A stretch of 64,000 nucleotides of DNA, taken from Diabrotica undecimpunctata (lineage: Eukaryota; Arthropoda; Insecta; Coleoptera; Chrysomelidae). Location of the stretch: contig NC_092808.1 of assembly GCF_040954645.1 (NCBI RefSeq), positions 12,205,883-12,269,882 on the forward strand, read 5' to 3'. The notes below the pieces were generated by a model. The model did not search any database. It was given only the letters and a program-made list of their open reading frames with translations, and had not been told where the DNA came from. The position numbers and the translations under genes are program-made. Positions 11,118 through 20,408 of the stretch are shown here, piece by piece (positions within the stretch are counted from its first letter, which is position 1; every line of letters starts with the position of its first letter).

Positions 11118-11240
11118 AAATAGAACCATCGTCTTTGAAAGAAAAATAAAGCGGGTTGGGATTTTAGTCACTAGCACAGAATGACATATACAAAACCCAA
11201 CTTATTGTTTGCCATTGCTAATCAAAGTTAGTCAGTACGA

Positions 11241-11480
11241 GTGAAATTAGAACAATTAGAAGAACCCACCACTCGTTGCGAGGATCAGCACAGCACCAAC
11301 AGTCACCCCCACTTAGACTTCCCAGTTCAGGATTTCGAATGCATCCCCGAGATCTACACTGAGGAACCGTCCATCTACATCACTTTTGTTCTTGGTCTGC
11401 CAAAGAAGACAGTGATGTCTTCGTTCCGGGATAGTACCCGCTACCATTATTATCATCCCAAGCGTAGAATCAAGGTTTGA
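11241..11480 (+). CDS. Unassigned open segment of higher GC, possible exon
   Basis: A frame open for 79 codons without an ATG start (begins at GTG 11241), with higher GC and more balanced codon use than its neighbours. It reads LEEPTTRCEDQHSTN, VQDFECIPEIYTEEPS, ITFVLGLPKKTVMSSF and ends YYHPKRRIKV. I recognise no domain. It could be an exon of a host gene or part of a gag-like protein of an unrecognised element. It lies between two TEs with no partner exons in view. Confidence 0.3.
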   Translation: MKLEQLEEPTTRCEDQHSTNSHPHLDFPVQDFECIPEIYTEEPSIYITFVLGLPKKTVMSSFRDSTRYHYYHPKRRIKV

Positions 11481-12284
11481 TTAGATACATTATTTGCTGC
11501 CAAATTACCTTGCTGCTGCCATATACAATTATGCTAACGATTTCTGCTTAGTTGAGGAGACATGTTGTGGAATTTTAGATTCCCCATGTCTCTATTAACA
11601 TCTTTATCAACGTCTGGCTATGCCTTGCAATTTTTAGAAGGCTCAGATTAAGGCAGTTATCTGAATTGTGTTTCGAAACTATTTTACGGATTTAATATCA
11701 GATGTCGCTATTGCGTCCGTTTCGAAGCCATTTTATTGTTGCTTCTTAAAGACAGGAAAGATCTATTTTTCACGTTGAGAACGCCTATGAATAACTGTTG
11801 TGATGAGCTTTATTAAAGCAAAATACGTATAAACAGATACATAGACGATTTGTACGTGAAATGAAATCTTTACTGTCTTTTTCAATTATATTTACTTTTG
11901 TAACATTGTTATATAAGTCATTTGTTACAAATTCATATTGTTTGTATATGCATACTGTGCCGCGTATTGAATATTTTAACCGTTGGAGAACATTTTACGT
12001 TTCTTTAACCATTATTCACTTTATTGTGGATTTGTATATTTACTACTGATTAGTAGACGCAGCTTGTCTAGGAGACCGATTGAAGTCAATGACGGCCAAT
12101 TCTAAAGCCAGTCGGAACCTTTGGAGTTTCTCCGGCTCTGTCTACCTTCTTTTGATAGGTACATTTATATTTATCGACTGTGTAATTTGTAATACCGGTG
12201 CAGTGGACCGTGGGCGTCTAGAGAAGTAATAGAATTTTGTGACTTATAAGTAATTGTTTTATAATAAAATTTGATTTTTCAAAT
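11481..12284. other. 5' flank of piggyBac relic
   Basis: No ORF of note (a 62-codon ORF at 11861-12049 has no recognisable feature). It probably contains the piggyBac 5' UTR and left end, but no TTAA followed by a match to the right terminus (17071-17100) was found. GC rises near 12060-12240. Confidence 0.3.
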
Positions 12285-12362
12285 ATGGATTATGAAAAAG
12301 AACAAAAAAGATTGTTAGCACTATCTAAAAAAGTTTCGATGGGTGATGAGTAGACTTCGGCA

Positions 12363-12440
12363 AATATGCATATTGCATATTTTGCATATTGTGCATATTT
12401 TATGCAAATATTTCATATTTTGGCATATTTGTATAAAAGT
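12363..12440 (+). repeat. hAT left subterminal GCATATT repeats
   Basis: At least six copies of GCATATT or close variants (GCATATTGCATATTTTGCAT and on) within about 80 bases. A similar cluster sits at 15150-15236 inside the right end. Likely transposase binding sites by analogy with other hAT elements. Confidence 0.7.
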
Positions 12441-12924
12441 TTGCATAAAGTGCATAAAAGTTCAGATTTTTATACTGTATTTGAAAATTTTTAAACATAC
12501 CAATTTATTTCAATTCTTGTATAAAATTTTGTAGTCATTTTAATCAAGAAATGATCTAAGTACGTAATCTCTACAGGTACAAAACATTTACAATTTCAAA
12601 GAAGATCAATTTAAGTAGCCCTCAACATTCTTAGAAAGTCTCGGTCACTGAGGCATTCAGTTATTGGATAATCGCTAAGGGTTCGCTCATTTGCATTTTA
12701 TGATCTAATCCCCAAATCTATCTACAATTTATTGTATCTTAACAGCAGGTAAACGGCTAATAGTTTTGTTCCTAATTTAGGGATTTTCCAAAATCTCCCA
12801 GTTTATTGAATTAGGTACCTAAACATTTCTAATTTGATGCTCAGATTTGTAAAACATTTTTGTTTTGATATTCAAAGCGTAAACACTCGTTGTGCGTAAC
12901 AAAAAGGAAGATTTTGATTTTATA

Positions 12925-15014
12925 ATGCCTAAAACAACCAGTGCTTCAACTTGGATTAAACCTTATAAAGACTGTCTATGGATATGGGAAAAATCTACTG
13001 TTCAGTCTGTGGCAAAATTGTAAGTATCTAATATTTTCTATTAAATATCTAATATTTCATACATACAGGGTGTTTCCAAATGACACTTACAACGTTTGAC
13101 TGTAGATACTTCTCGAAAAATTGAACAAAACGATATAGTTAATGAGGGGTCAAACTTATTTACTTTTCGAGATACAGGGTGTTAAAATTAAAAAAAATTA
13201 AATTCTTTTAGTTAATAACAACAATAACTTTAAAACCAATAAACGTATTTACTTGAAATTTAGTACTCGTAGGTTGTTTTTAAATGAAAAATAGCTTCCT
13301 TTAGTGAGAAAAAATTGTCCATGGTACAATACAATGGTGTGTATTTAGAAAAATTTTTCACCTTTACTTTTTTTTATGAAGTCAGCTATTCTAAAACACA
13401 ATTATTTTTATTGTAATTGAATTAACAAAAAAAAACTTTTGTTGAATTTTAAAATAAGTTATATGATGTACTAATGGTTAGTAACAAAAACTAATTTGTG
13501 GATTAATACTGCATTTAAAACACTTAGCGAGTGTTTTTTTTCCAAACCAGTTATTTGATTAACCAAAAACACCTTGTATATTTTTATATTTTAAAGGTTG
13601 GGTTAAAATAAAGGTTTTTATTTTTATTTATAGATAGCATGTGAGAAGAAATTTCAGATAGACCAACATGTGAGAACTGCTTCACACATTGCAAAAAAAG
13701 GAAAAATAGGAGGAAAACATCAAACTTCAATGGCTAAATGTTTCTAATCTACTTCAAAAAAAATTAGATGAGCAAGAAACTTTTAATGAAGACTTGTGTC
13801 GCGCATTAGTGTCTGCAAACATACCGCTTTCAAAATTAGCAAATGTAAATTTTAGTTCGTTTCTAAAAAAATATTGCAAACTTAATGTTCCAAGTGATCG
13901 GTCTCTAAGAAGAAATAATGTGAACGGGCTATACTCGTCGGTGTTAATTAATATTAAGGAAGAAATTGCAGATAATTATTTTTACACATCTGTAGACGAA
14001 ACCACTGATTCCTCAGGAAAGTATATTGCTCATTTATTGATTGGTGTTCTTAAAGAAGATACCTTACCAAAATCTCATCTTATTTCATGCCAGTAACTTG
14101 AGAAAACAAATGCTTTAACAATTTCGCGTTTTATACAAGAAGAAACATTAGCAACTTTTTTTCTTCCGACAACTATTCCTTCTAATAAATTACTGCTTAT
14201 TTTATCGGATGCTGCTCCTTATATGGTGAAAGCAGGACAAAATTTAAAAATATTTTTCCCAGATTTAATGCATGTTACTTTTGTAGCGCATGGATTAAAC
14301 AGAGTTGCAGAGGAAATACGAAAAAAGTTTCCTCTTGTAAATACCATGATATCCAGTGTCAAAAAAGTATTTCTTAAATCTCCTATAAGAATTCAACTTT
14401 ATAAAGAAATGCTACCTAACATTCCTCTTCCACCACAACCTATTTTAACGCGATGGGGAACATGGTTAGAAGCAGCTAATTTTTATGCAGATCATTTTGT
14501 TAAAATAAAGAACATAATTGATACGTTAACAGATGAAAGTTCCCAATCTCTTTTGGATTCTAAACAAACTTTTCAGAGTAACTTGCTTCAACAAGAACTT
14601 TCATTTATAAAATCAAATTTTAGTTTTGTTCAAAAAACAATTACTCAGTTAGAATCACCAAAACTGTCATTGTTCGAAAGTACAGCATTAATAAAAGAAT
14701 TTGCGTCATGTTGTCGGAACGTTAGAGGTAATATTGGAAAAGATATTTTAAAAAAATTTGAAGCTACTATGGAAAAAAATAAAGGTTACCATATTCTTTC
14801 TGAAGTAGTCAGTGTTCTAGCTGGAAATATTTCGGAAACAATTAATTTAGAACCAAATGTTTTGGTTAGTTTGAAAAATGCTCCCGTTACATCAGTTGAT
14901 GTTGAACGAAGTTTTTCCATATATAAATATATGTACTCAGACAGAAGCCACAAGTTTTTGTTAGAAAATTTTGAACACCACTTGGTCATTTATTGTTACC
15001 ATAATTCTAAATAA
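12925..15014 (+). pseudogene. hAT transposase with BED zinc finger, nearly intact
   Basis: Exon 1 from ATG 12925 (MPKTTSASTWIKPYKDC); a one-base frameshift leads into DMGKIYCSVCGKI and a GTAAGT donor at 13020. Exon 2 starts after TAG at 13634 (ACEKKFQIDQHVRTASH), completing a C-x2-C...H-x5-H BED-type finger. After another frameshift near 13730 the main frame runs from ~13750 to TAA 15012-15014, with a single in-frame TAA at 14094. Landmarks: TSVDETTDSS (first catalytic D), LSDAAPYMVKAG (second), HVTFVAHGLNRVAEE, LTRWGTWLEAANFYADHF, and the hATC dimerisation block PVTSVDVERSFSIYKYMYSD. It resembles the CGGBP1-like hAT group. About 550 residues in all. Confidence 0.9.
13064..13578. mobile_element. 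MITE inside the hAT intron
   Basis: Inverted ends TACAGGGTGTTTCC (13064) and AAAAACACCTTGTA (to 13578) bound ~515 bp lying wholly between the splice donor and acceptor of the hAT gene. A second GATACAGGGTGTTAAAA occurs internally (~13170-13186). ACAGGGTGT-ended non-autonomous elements are very common in insects. No ORF. TA at both ends suggests a TA-duplicating (Tc1/mariner-like) mobiliser. Confidence 0.7.
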
Positions 15015-17063
15015 GTTTATTCATACTTAAAAATGATGTAGTTACTTAAAATAAATGTAAATCTTAATGAATAGTAGGAAATATTTAGTTATGTACACTT
15101 TTTTTTTAAATAAAATTGTTACTATTTTACGATTTTTTTATTTATTTGTATGCATATTTTGTAAAATATTTGCATATTTTCGGGTAAACACGTGCATATT
15201 TATGCGCATATTTTCTACATTTTTATTTGCATATTTGCCGAAGTCTAGTGATGAGTATGATGATGACGGGGAATCGAGAGAAGATCATGAAGAGGAATCG
15301 GGAGAAGATCATGTAGAAGAAAACTTGCAGGAAAGCGATACGGATGATAAGACAGATTTTGCCATATTGGTCTATATTTTTTTGGCAAAGATAATAAAAC
15401 AAAATGGAAAGCATATTACCCCTAAGAACGTCAGAACTCGAAGTGAAAATATTGTTCTGCAGGTTCCGCGTTCAAAACAATGTGTCAAACAGAAAACCGA
15501 TATTTTAGATATCTGGAACAAGTTGCGATCGAGATATATACCCAAAAAACATTGATGAAATTCCTGCCTTTTTAGGTCTCTTATATCTTGCAGGTGTAAG
15601 AAAGGCAAGTCACCTTAACACAACAGACTTGTGGAAAACGGACGGCACTGGTATAGAGGTTTTCCGACTGACAACGAACATCACGAGATTCAGAAATTTA
15701 CTAAGGTACATGAGAACTGATGATATCAATACAAGGCATGATAGACAGATATAGTTTGGATAAATTAGCGCCAATAAGAGATCTTATTACCAAGTGAAAC
15801 GAAAATCAGAAAAAATGTTTCTCTCATTTGCAATTCGTATCCGTGGATGAAAAGTTTGGAGGCTTTTAGAGGACGGTGCTCGTTCCGCCAGTACATACCA
15901 AGCAAACCCAATGTATACGGTATACAAATATTTGCACTGTCTGATGCGAAGTTTTTTATACCAGTAACATGGAAGTATACGTTGGCAAAAACCAAGTGGG
16001 TGGTCCATACTAGCTAGACACTAGTACCAAGGCAGTGACGGAACGGGCCTGTCAACATCTCTACGGATCTAAGAGAAATGTTACCACCATCAATTAATCT
16101 TAGTATAAACTTGAACGAAAATGGTTAAACTCTCTAGGGAACAGTTAAAGTAAATAGAAGAGAAATTCCTGCATATTTCCCTAACAATCAAGGACGACCT
16201 ATTGGCTTTAGTACATCTGGGTTTGGTTCAAGAGCAACACCAGTGTCATATAAACAAAAAAAAACAAAAACGTTCTGTTATATTCCACTATGCACCATGG
16301 GGACGACGTTGATCCTGTAACTGGAAAACCGGAAATCATATTAGCATATAACAGCATAAAAGCGATGCTAATACCGTAGATAAATTATGCGCACAATATG
16401 ATGTGGCACGTTGTAGTAGAAGATGGCCTATGGTTGTTTTGTACAGCCTTTTAAATGTTACAGCAATAAATTCCTTTGATATTAATAATTGTAACATTCC
16501 AAATTCCACAAAGACCCGACGAGAAGTTTTGACAAATTTAGCAGTGTACAGCCACCAGAAGAATCGAAGCCAAAATATACCCAAGGCAATAAGGATTCGA
16601 CTAAAGGAGATCTGTCATTTGGATGAAATGTCGCGTCAGTTCAAAGAACTCCAAGAGCAATTGGGAGGTGTGGTGACCGTGGACGGAAAAAGAATCGAAA
16701 AACAAAATATTTTTGTTCGATTTGTAAAAAGTATCTTTGTTTGGAACATGTAAATCCAATTATGTTTTTTGCCATCTCTTATTTTTTTTATGATAAGTCT
16801 TAGTGAAATAATATTTTATTTTTATTTAAGATAGTTCTTCAAGACTGATATAGTATGTTCTAATTTTAAATTAATTGTAATCTGTTTAGTAAAAACGAGA
16901 ATAAATCAAACTATTACAAAAATTGTGGACTATTTTTTGTGCTACGTAAATAAGTATTTTAAATAAACAAAATATGTCCATAATAATATGTAAATACTGT
17001 TAAAAAAACTACAAACAATAGATTACTTTATTAAAATTTAAACAAAATTCACCCAGAGGACTA

Positions 17064-17100
17064 TTTTTATGGACGGTGTAATACACCGTCCACCCATTAA
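17064..17100 (+). repeat. piggyBac right terminus candidate
   Basis: A 21-base perfect palindrome (GGACGGTGTA, centre A, then its complement) at 17071-17091 is followed by CACCCA and TTAA at 17097-17100. Subterminal palindromes and a TTAA target are features of piggyBac-type elements. The left partner was not found. Confidence 0.5.
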
Positions 17101-18909
17101 GGGTACTATTATCCACAAGTAAACTGAATTCCTGTAGTTACCTGTATACCATGAATCACAAAAATTATTTAAAAAATTTCTTTTATAAAAGTTGTCATAA
17201 TAAAAACCCTATCGGGCTACATCACAGAAAGTTTTCCGAATAACTATTCCATCATCAGTGCTATCTGGATTTACATGTTTGAAACAACTAAATACATAAG
17301 TAAAAAACCTTTAAATGTAGTGACATTAACTTTAAAGTATATCTTTGACGTTTAAAAACTAGGATGTTTAAGTTATAAATAGAATTAGCTACATGGAAAA
17401 TAATTTACCATGTACTAGATAAGAAGGAAAGAAGTAAAAATATTAAAAGGCAGTACAAAATAGATAATGATAAAACAATCGTACACAAATATTAAACAGA
17501 ATGATATAAATATGTATATTGATAGAATGACGAAAAACAGATAAAAATATCTCAAGACAAATCAGTGACACTCCAGAAATGACCGAGAAGGGGAAGCATA
17601 TCTTTATTATTATCTACGTATGGAGCGATGGTTTTTAATTTAATTCAATTCGATTCGATTTATTTTATTTTAATTTTATGTTGTTAAAATACACGCATGC
17701 AACTGCGTTTACGACTCCATGTAGTGTATGGTCGCGCGATCGTTACATTTTATCGTTTCAATCAGTTTTTTTGTTCATACCTGTGTGCTGTGAGAGTGTT
17801 TAGAAGATATCTAAATTTTTACAGGCACTTTGTCTATAAAATAAGAATGGGAATTGTGCTAGTGGCATAGAAATATCACAAAATGGCAGGACATTATGTT
17901 CCACATAACCTGATTTTATTGTTACAGCTTACACTTTGCAGAAAACCATGTGATAGTAGTAACCCAAGATTGTAATGAGATGAATAAAATAAAACGGAAA
18001 TTGATAAAAGGAATATAACAAACGGGATTTGATACTAATTGGGAACAATTGATATTAAAAGACACTTAATTAACAAGCAATAAGAGCTTGTCCGTAACTA
18101 TTAGGGAATAAAAATCTCACAAAACGAAACCAGAGAAGCGACGTTCAACCAATGAAATACACTTGGGCCATCCACTACGGCCTCAATAAATTCCCGTCCG
18201 TGATTACCAAAGGGAATGATCACGTGATGCACATCTTATATTAATTCAACTATACTATGCACTTTGATGAACATCAAACCGCATATAAACATTTATTACG
18301 AGCTGGCGACTTAATTTAAATATCCAGAAAGGTCTGTGCACACTTCTCTTCTCGGTACTCAAGAGCCAAGCTAAACTACTCAAAATAAACGAACATTCGT
18401 TCTAATTAGGGTTACAACACAGTTATGTCTGTTGTCGTTGCCGCGCCGTCGCTATACCGGGCGCCATTTTGCAAACAAAAACTTGCTTTTCAACAACTAT
18501 TAAAATTAATTAATATAACATTCATGAGAGTCGTTGGTGTCGTCAGGAGCCGCAGTTAGTTTGTTCTCTAGCTTCCTTTACCACTGCTTCTACCTATTAA
18601 AACTGCAGGGGCGTGCGAGGGAGTTTCTTATGGCTTTTAACAGATAATAACTCATCAACATCAAATTTTATTTTTTTAAGAAAGGTGAAAACGTATTTTT
18701 GAAATATCTAAAAAATTTTATACCGGTCTATAATTTGCAGTTCATGTATATACTTGTCAGAATGCTTTTAATCTTCATCGGACGGGCCTCAAAATTTTAC
18801 ACAAAAGACGGGCTGGGTCTGAACGAACCCCATTCTTTTATAGGTGAACAATGCTTATATAAAAAAAACTGTACCAGTAACACATTATTTTTTATAGTAT
18901 TGAACATTT
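17101..18909. other. Unassigned stretch with a hammerhead-like motif and possible LTR remains
   Basis: No coding signal. A hammerhead-like core is at 17232-17258 (separate entry). GC-rich patches occur at 17700-17760 and 18420-18480; the latter, on the minus strand, contains TGGCGCCCGG, reminiscent of a lysine-tRNA primer-binding site, but no LTR pair was found. The ORF at 18699-18914 has no recognisable domain. Confidence 0.3.
17232..17258 (-). ncRNA. Hammerhead-like core, degenerate
   Basis: On the minus strand: CTGATGA, then a hairpin GAATA-GT-TATTC with one or two flanking bases on each side, then GGAAAA. This is the order CUGANGA, stem II, GAAA of a hammerhead ribozyme. Stem III (AC...GT) is minimal and the base at the cleavage position appears to be G, and stem I pairs poorly, so the copy is probably inactive. 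The context (TGATGTAGCCCGATAGGG) looks like a repeat; hammerheads are known in Penelope-like elements. Confidence 0.4.
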
Positions 18910-19561
18910 ATTAGACTAAAGCATACACATTACTACAAAATACATTCGACTGCTGACGCTAACAGACTAAATAACAACTACATACTATTTATACAATGTA
19001 CACAAACTAAAAACAAATGGGTACAACGAACAAACAATTAATACAATTCTAAATCAAAAAGTACACAAGAAAGCCCTGAAATTAGTATTTCCACCACCAG
19101 AGAAAAAACACAGTACCATCTGCTCGATTACATATAGAGGCAACACATCAACAAAAATAGTCAAATTCATGAAAAAAAAAAAGGAATAACACTTGCTTTT
19201 AGAACAAACAACACCTTAGGCAAATATATAAAAAATAACAAGAGCCAAAATAAAAAGCACTTAAACAAACTTAAATGTGGCGGCTGCCCAAAAACTTACA
19301 TCGGTGAAACTGGTAGAATTTTAAACAAACGTATAGCAGAACATAAAAGGCTTTCAATTATAGAAAAACAGATTCTACATCTTCACTTCTAGATCATAAT
19401 CATTCTTTTAATGATGATTTTCAAATTCTTCACATCCAAAATAAAGGATTTAAGCTATTTTTATTAGAATCTATGAAAATTAACAAATTAAAAAACACAA
19501 GACATAATTCTGAATGACCAACTTGAGACAAACAGTTCTCCTCTCCTCAAACTATTTCATA
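18910..19561 (+). pseudogene. Penelope-like element, RT C-terminus and GIY-YIG domain
   Basis: The upstream part (18910-19130) reads, with frame breaks, like the end of a Penelope RT. From ~19129: RGNTSTKIVKFMKKKK, then AFRTNNTLGKYIKNNKSQ, KLKCGGCPKTYIGETGRIL, NKRIAEHKR, and after a frameshift LLDHNHSFNDDFQILHIQNK. The C-x2-C-x-x-x-Y-I-G-E-T-G-R...R-x-x-E-H pattern is the GIY-YIG endonuclease of Penelope-like retroelements, which nicks DNA for integration. The N-terminal bulk of the RT is missing. The 3' tail follows directly. Confidence 0.85.
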
Positions 19562-19604
19562 GATCACTTGAGAAAGGCATTCTGCCGAAACAGCTGTAGT
19601 GATA
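19562..19604 (+). ncRNA. Hammerhead ribozyme relic in the Penelope tail
   Basis: Foldable as a hammerhead: stem I ATCAC (19563-19567) with GTGAT (19599-19603); core TTGAGAA; stem II GGC (19576-19578) with GCC (19584-19586); GAAA (19587-19590); stem III C-G closing AGCT; then T-A at the expected U16.1-H17 position before stem I. The core differs from CUGANGA, so activity is doubtful, but stem I pairing is complete. The minus-strand copy at 46179-46221 has the same layout with different bases. Confidence 0.55.
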
Positions 19605-19680
19605 AGATTTTATAATAATTATTTTTGTGGAAGTTTTGGAAAACAAAGTTTTATTGTTATATAAAATGAATTTCCATAGA
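19605..19680 (+). mobile_element. Penelope-like 3' tail
   Basis: TTTTGTGGAAGTTTTGGAAA and TTTTATTGTTATATAAAAT are shared with the 46.1-kb (minus) and 9.6-kb tails. The right boundary is near 19670-19680. Confidence 0.65.
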
Positions 19681-20244
19681 TTAACGGTCGAATCCATCGC
19701 TTAGATTCATTTTTACTTTTTTTTTTTTTGATAAGTATAATAGACGGAAATTTTGGTGAAGTTAATTTTGAGCTGCGTATTTAGATCAACAAGTTTCAGT
19801 CTTTCGGTCTGATTAGACAATTGGCATACATCGACAAAAAACAGTGACTATTTTGTGTAATTTCCTCAACTATACTTCAGTTAACAATTTTCAGCAAAAT
19901 AGACGTTGGAAGATAAAACTATTATAATTATTATTTTAAGCAACGAATGCGGTCCTGTACGCGGCAGGAAATATTAATAACGATAAATCGGGGTTCGTAG
20001 AAAGTCGGTCAGCAAGTTCTAACCTCCCGCACATAATATTAAATACCGCACAATAGGGGATTTTAATAATTATCACATGTTGGTAACACTGATAAACGCA
20101 CACCAAGTTGCTTTGTGGCAAAAGCGCATATACGTGGATAAAATCCGATAAAGGATAGGAAGCATCCAGTAAGCTGTTTAGTCAAACATTAACATAGCAT
20201 AGATAGAGCAAATAGTTGTTAATTATACATAGAAACACATCCCG
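19681..20244. other. Unassigned stretch
   Basis: No ORF of note and no repeat partner noticed inside the window. Confidence 0.25.
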
Positions 20245-20408
20245 AGTGTATGTTGTCTTAAAACTTATAAATGAAACGCACCAAAACTTTATTTTGTTCC
20301 AAACGTGAATACAATTTGACAGTTGACATTGTACCAATCTTAACTTCATATAAATCACATATGGCGCCAATATTTAACTTTCGTTTAGTTGATATCAATA
20401 TTTTAACA
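20245..20408 (-). repeat. Copia 3' LTR remnant
   Basis: Reading the minus strand, a purine tract AAGTGGAGG is followed by TGTTAAAATATTGATATC at 20408, a normal polypurine tract plus LTR start. The next ~160 bases match 23589-23757 with scattered differences and small indels (for example TGACAGTT, CCAATCTTAACTTC, ATAAATGAAACG on the plus strand). The outer end is near 20245. Confidence 0.75.

Larger units (their letters stand above)
9625..11118 (+). mobile_element. TIR element carrying a DUF7869-type ORF, copy 2
   Basis: The element is bounded by inverted ends: the left TCTGTATGCCGAAGG...AAAGGGCACTAT and the right, read on the minus strand, TCTGTATGCCGGAGG...AAAGGGCACTAT. About 31 bases match with three differences. 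The core of this end recurs inside the element. The only coding content is a DUF7869-type ORF lacking its N-terminal half, so this is a deleted copy. Outside the ends no clear duplication is visible; a TA duplication is possible if the TIR starts at TGCCG. Confidence 0.75.
12351..15247 (+). mobile_element. hAT element, complete ends, 8-bp TSD
   Basis: Left end TAGACTTCGGCAAATATGCA is matched exactly, inverted, at 15228-15247. The 8-bp duplication GTGATGAG lies at 12343-12350 and 15248-15255, inside the piggyBac coding sequence. Both subterminal zones are packed with GCATATT or its variants. An 8-bp TSD with short TIRs is the hAT signature, and the internal ORF agrees. Length 2897 bp including a MITE in the intron. 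Confidence 0.95.
12285..16753 (+). pseudogene. piggyBac-like transposase, interrupted by hAT
   Basis: The ORF starts at ATG 12285 (MDYEKEQKRLLALSKK), is cut at 12350 by the hAT element and resumes at 15248 (DEYDDDGESREDHEEESG). It then runs through DILDIWNKLRSRY, IPAFLGLLYLAGVRKASHLN, FRLTTNITRFRNLLRYMRTD, a decayed central part, DTVDKLCAQYDVARCSRRWP then MVVLYSLLNVTAINS, and a C-terminal remnant ending near 16751. The acidic N-terminus, LYLAGV block and the V-D-x-x-D-K-x-x-x-x-Y-x-x-x-R-x-x-x-R-W-P motif are typical of the piggyBac DDD transposase. Many stops and frameshifts from 15555 to 16400. The cysteine-rich C-terminus is mostly lost. Confidence 0.9.

Noticed and set aside
11975..12010. 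TTAA sites as piggyBac left end
   Set aside because: Sequence after these TTAA does not match the right terminus.
18420..18480. TGGCGCCC on the minus strand as LTR primer site
   Set aside because: No LTR pair or gag/pol sequence nearby supports it.
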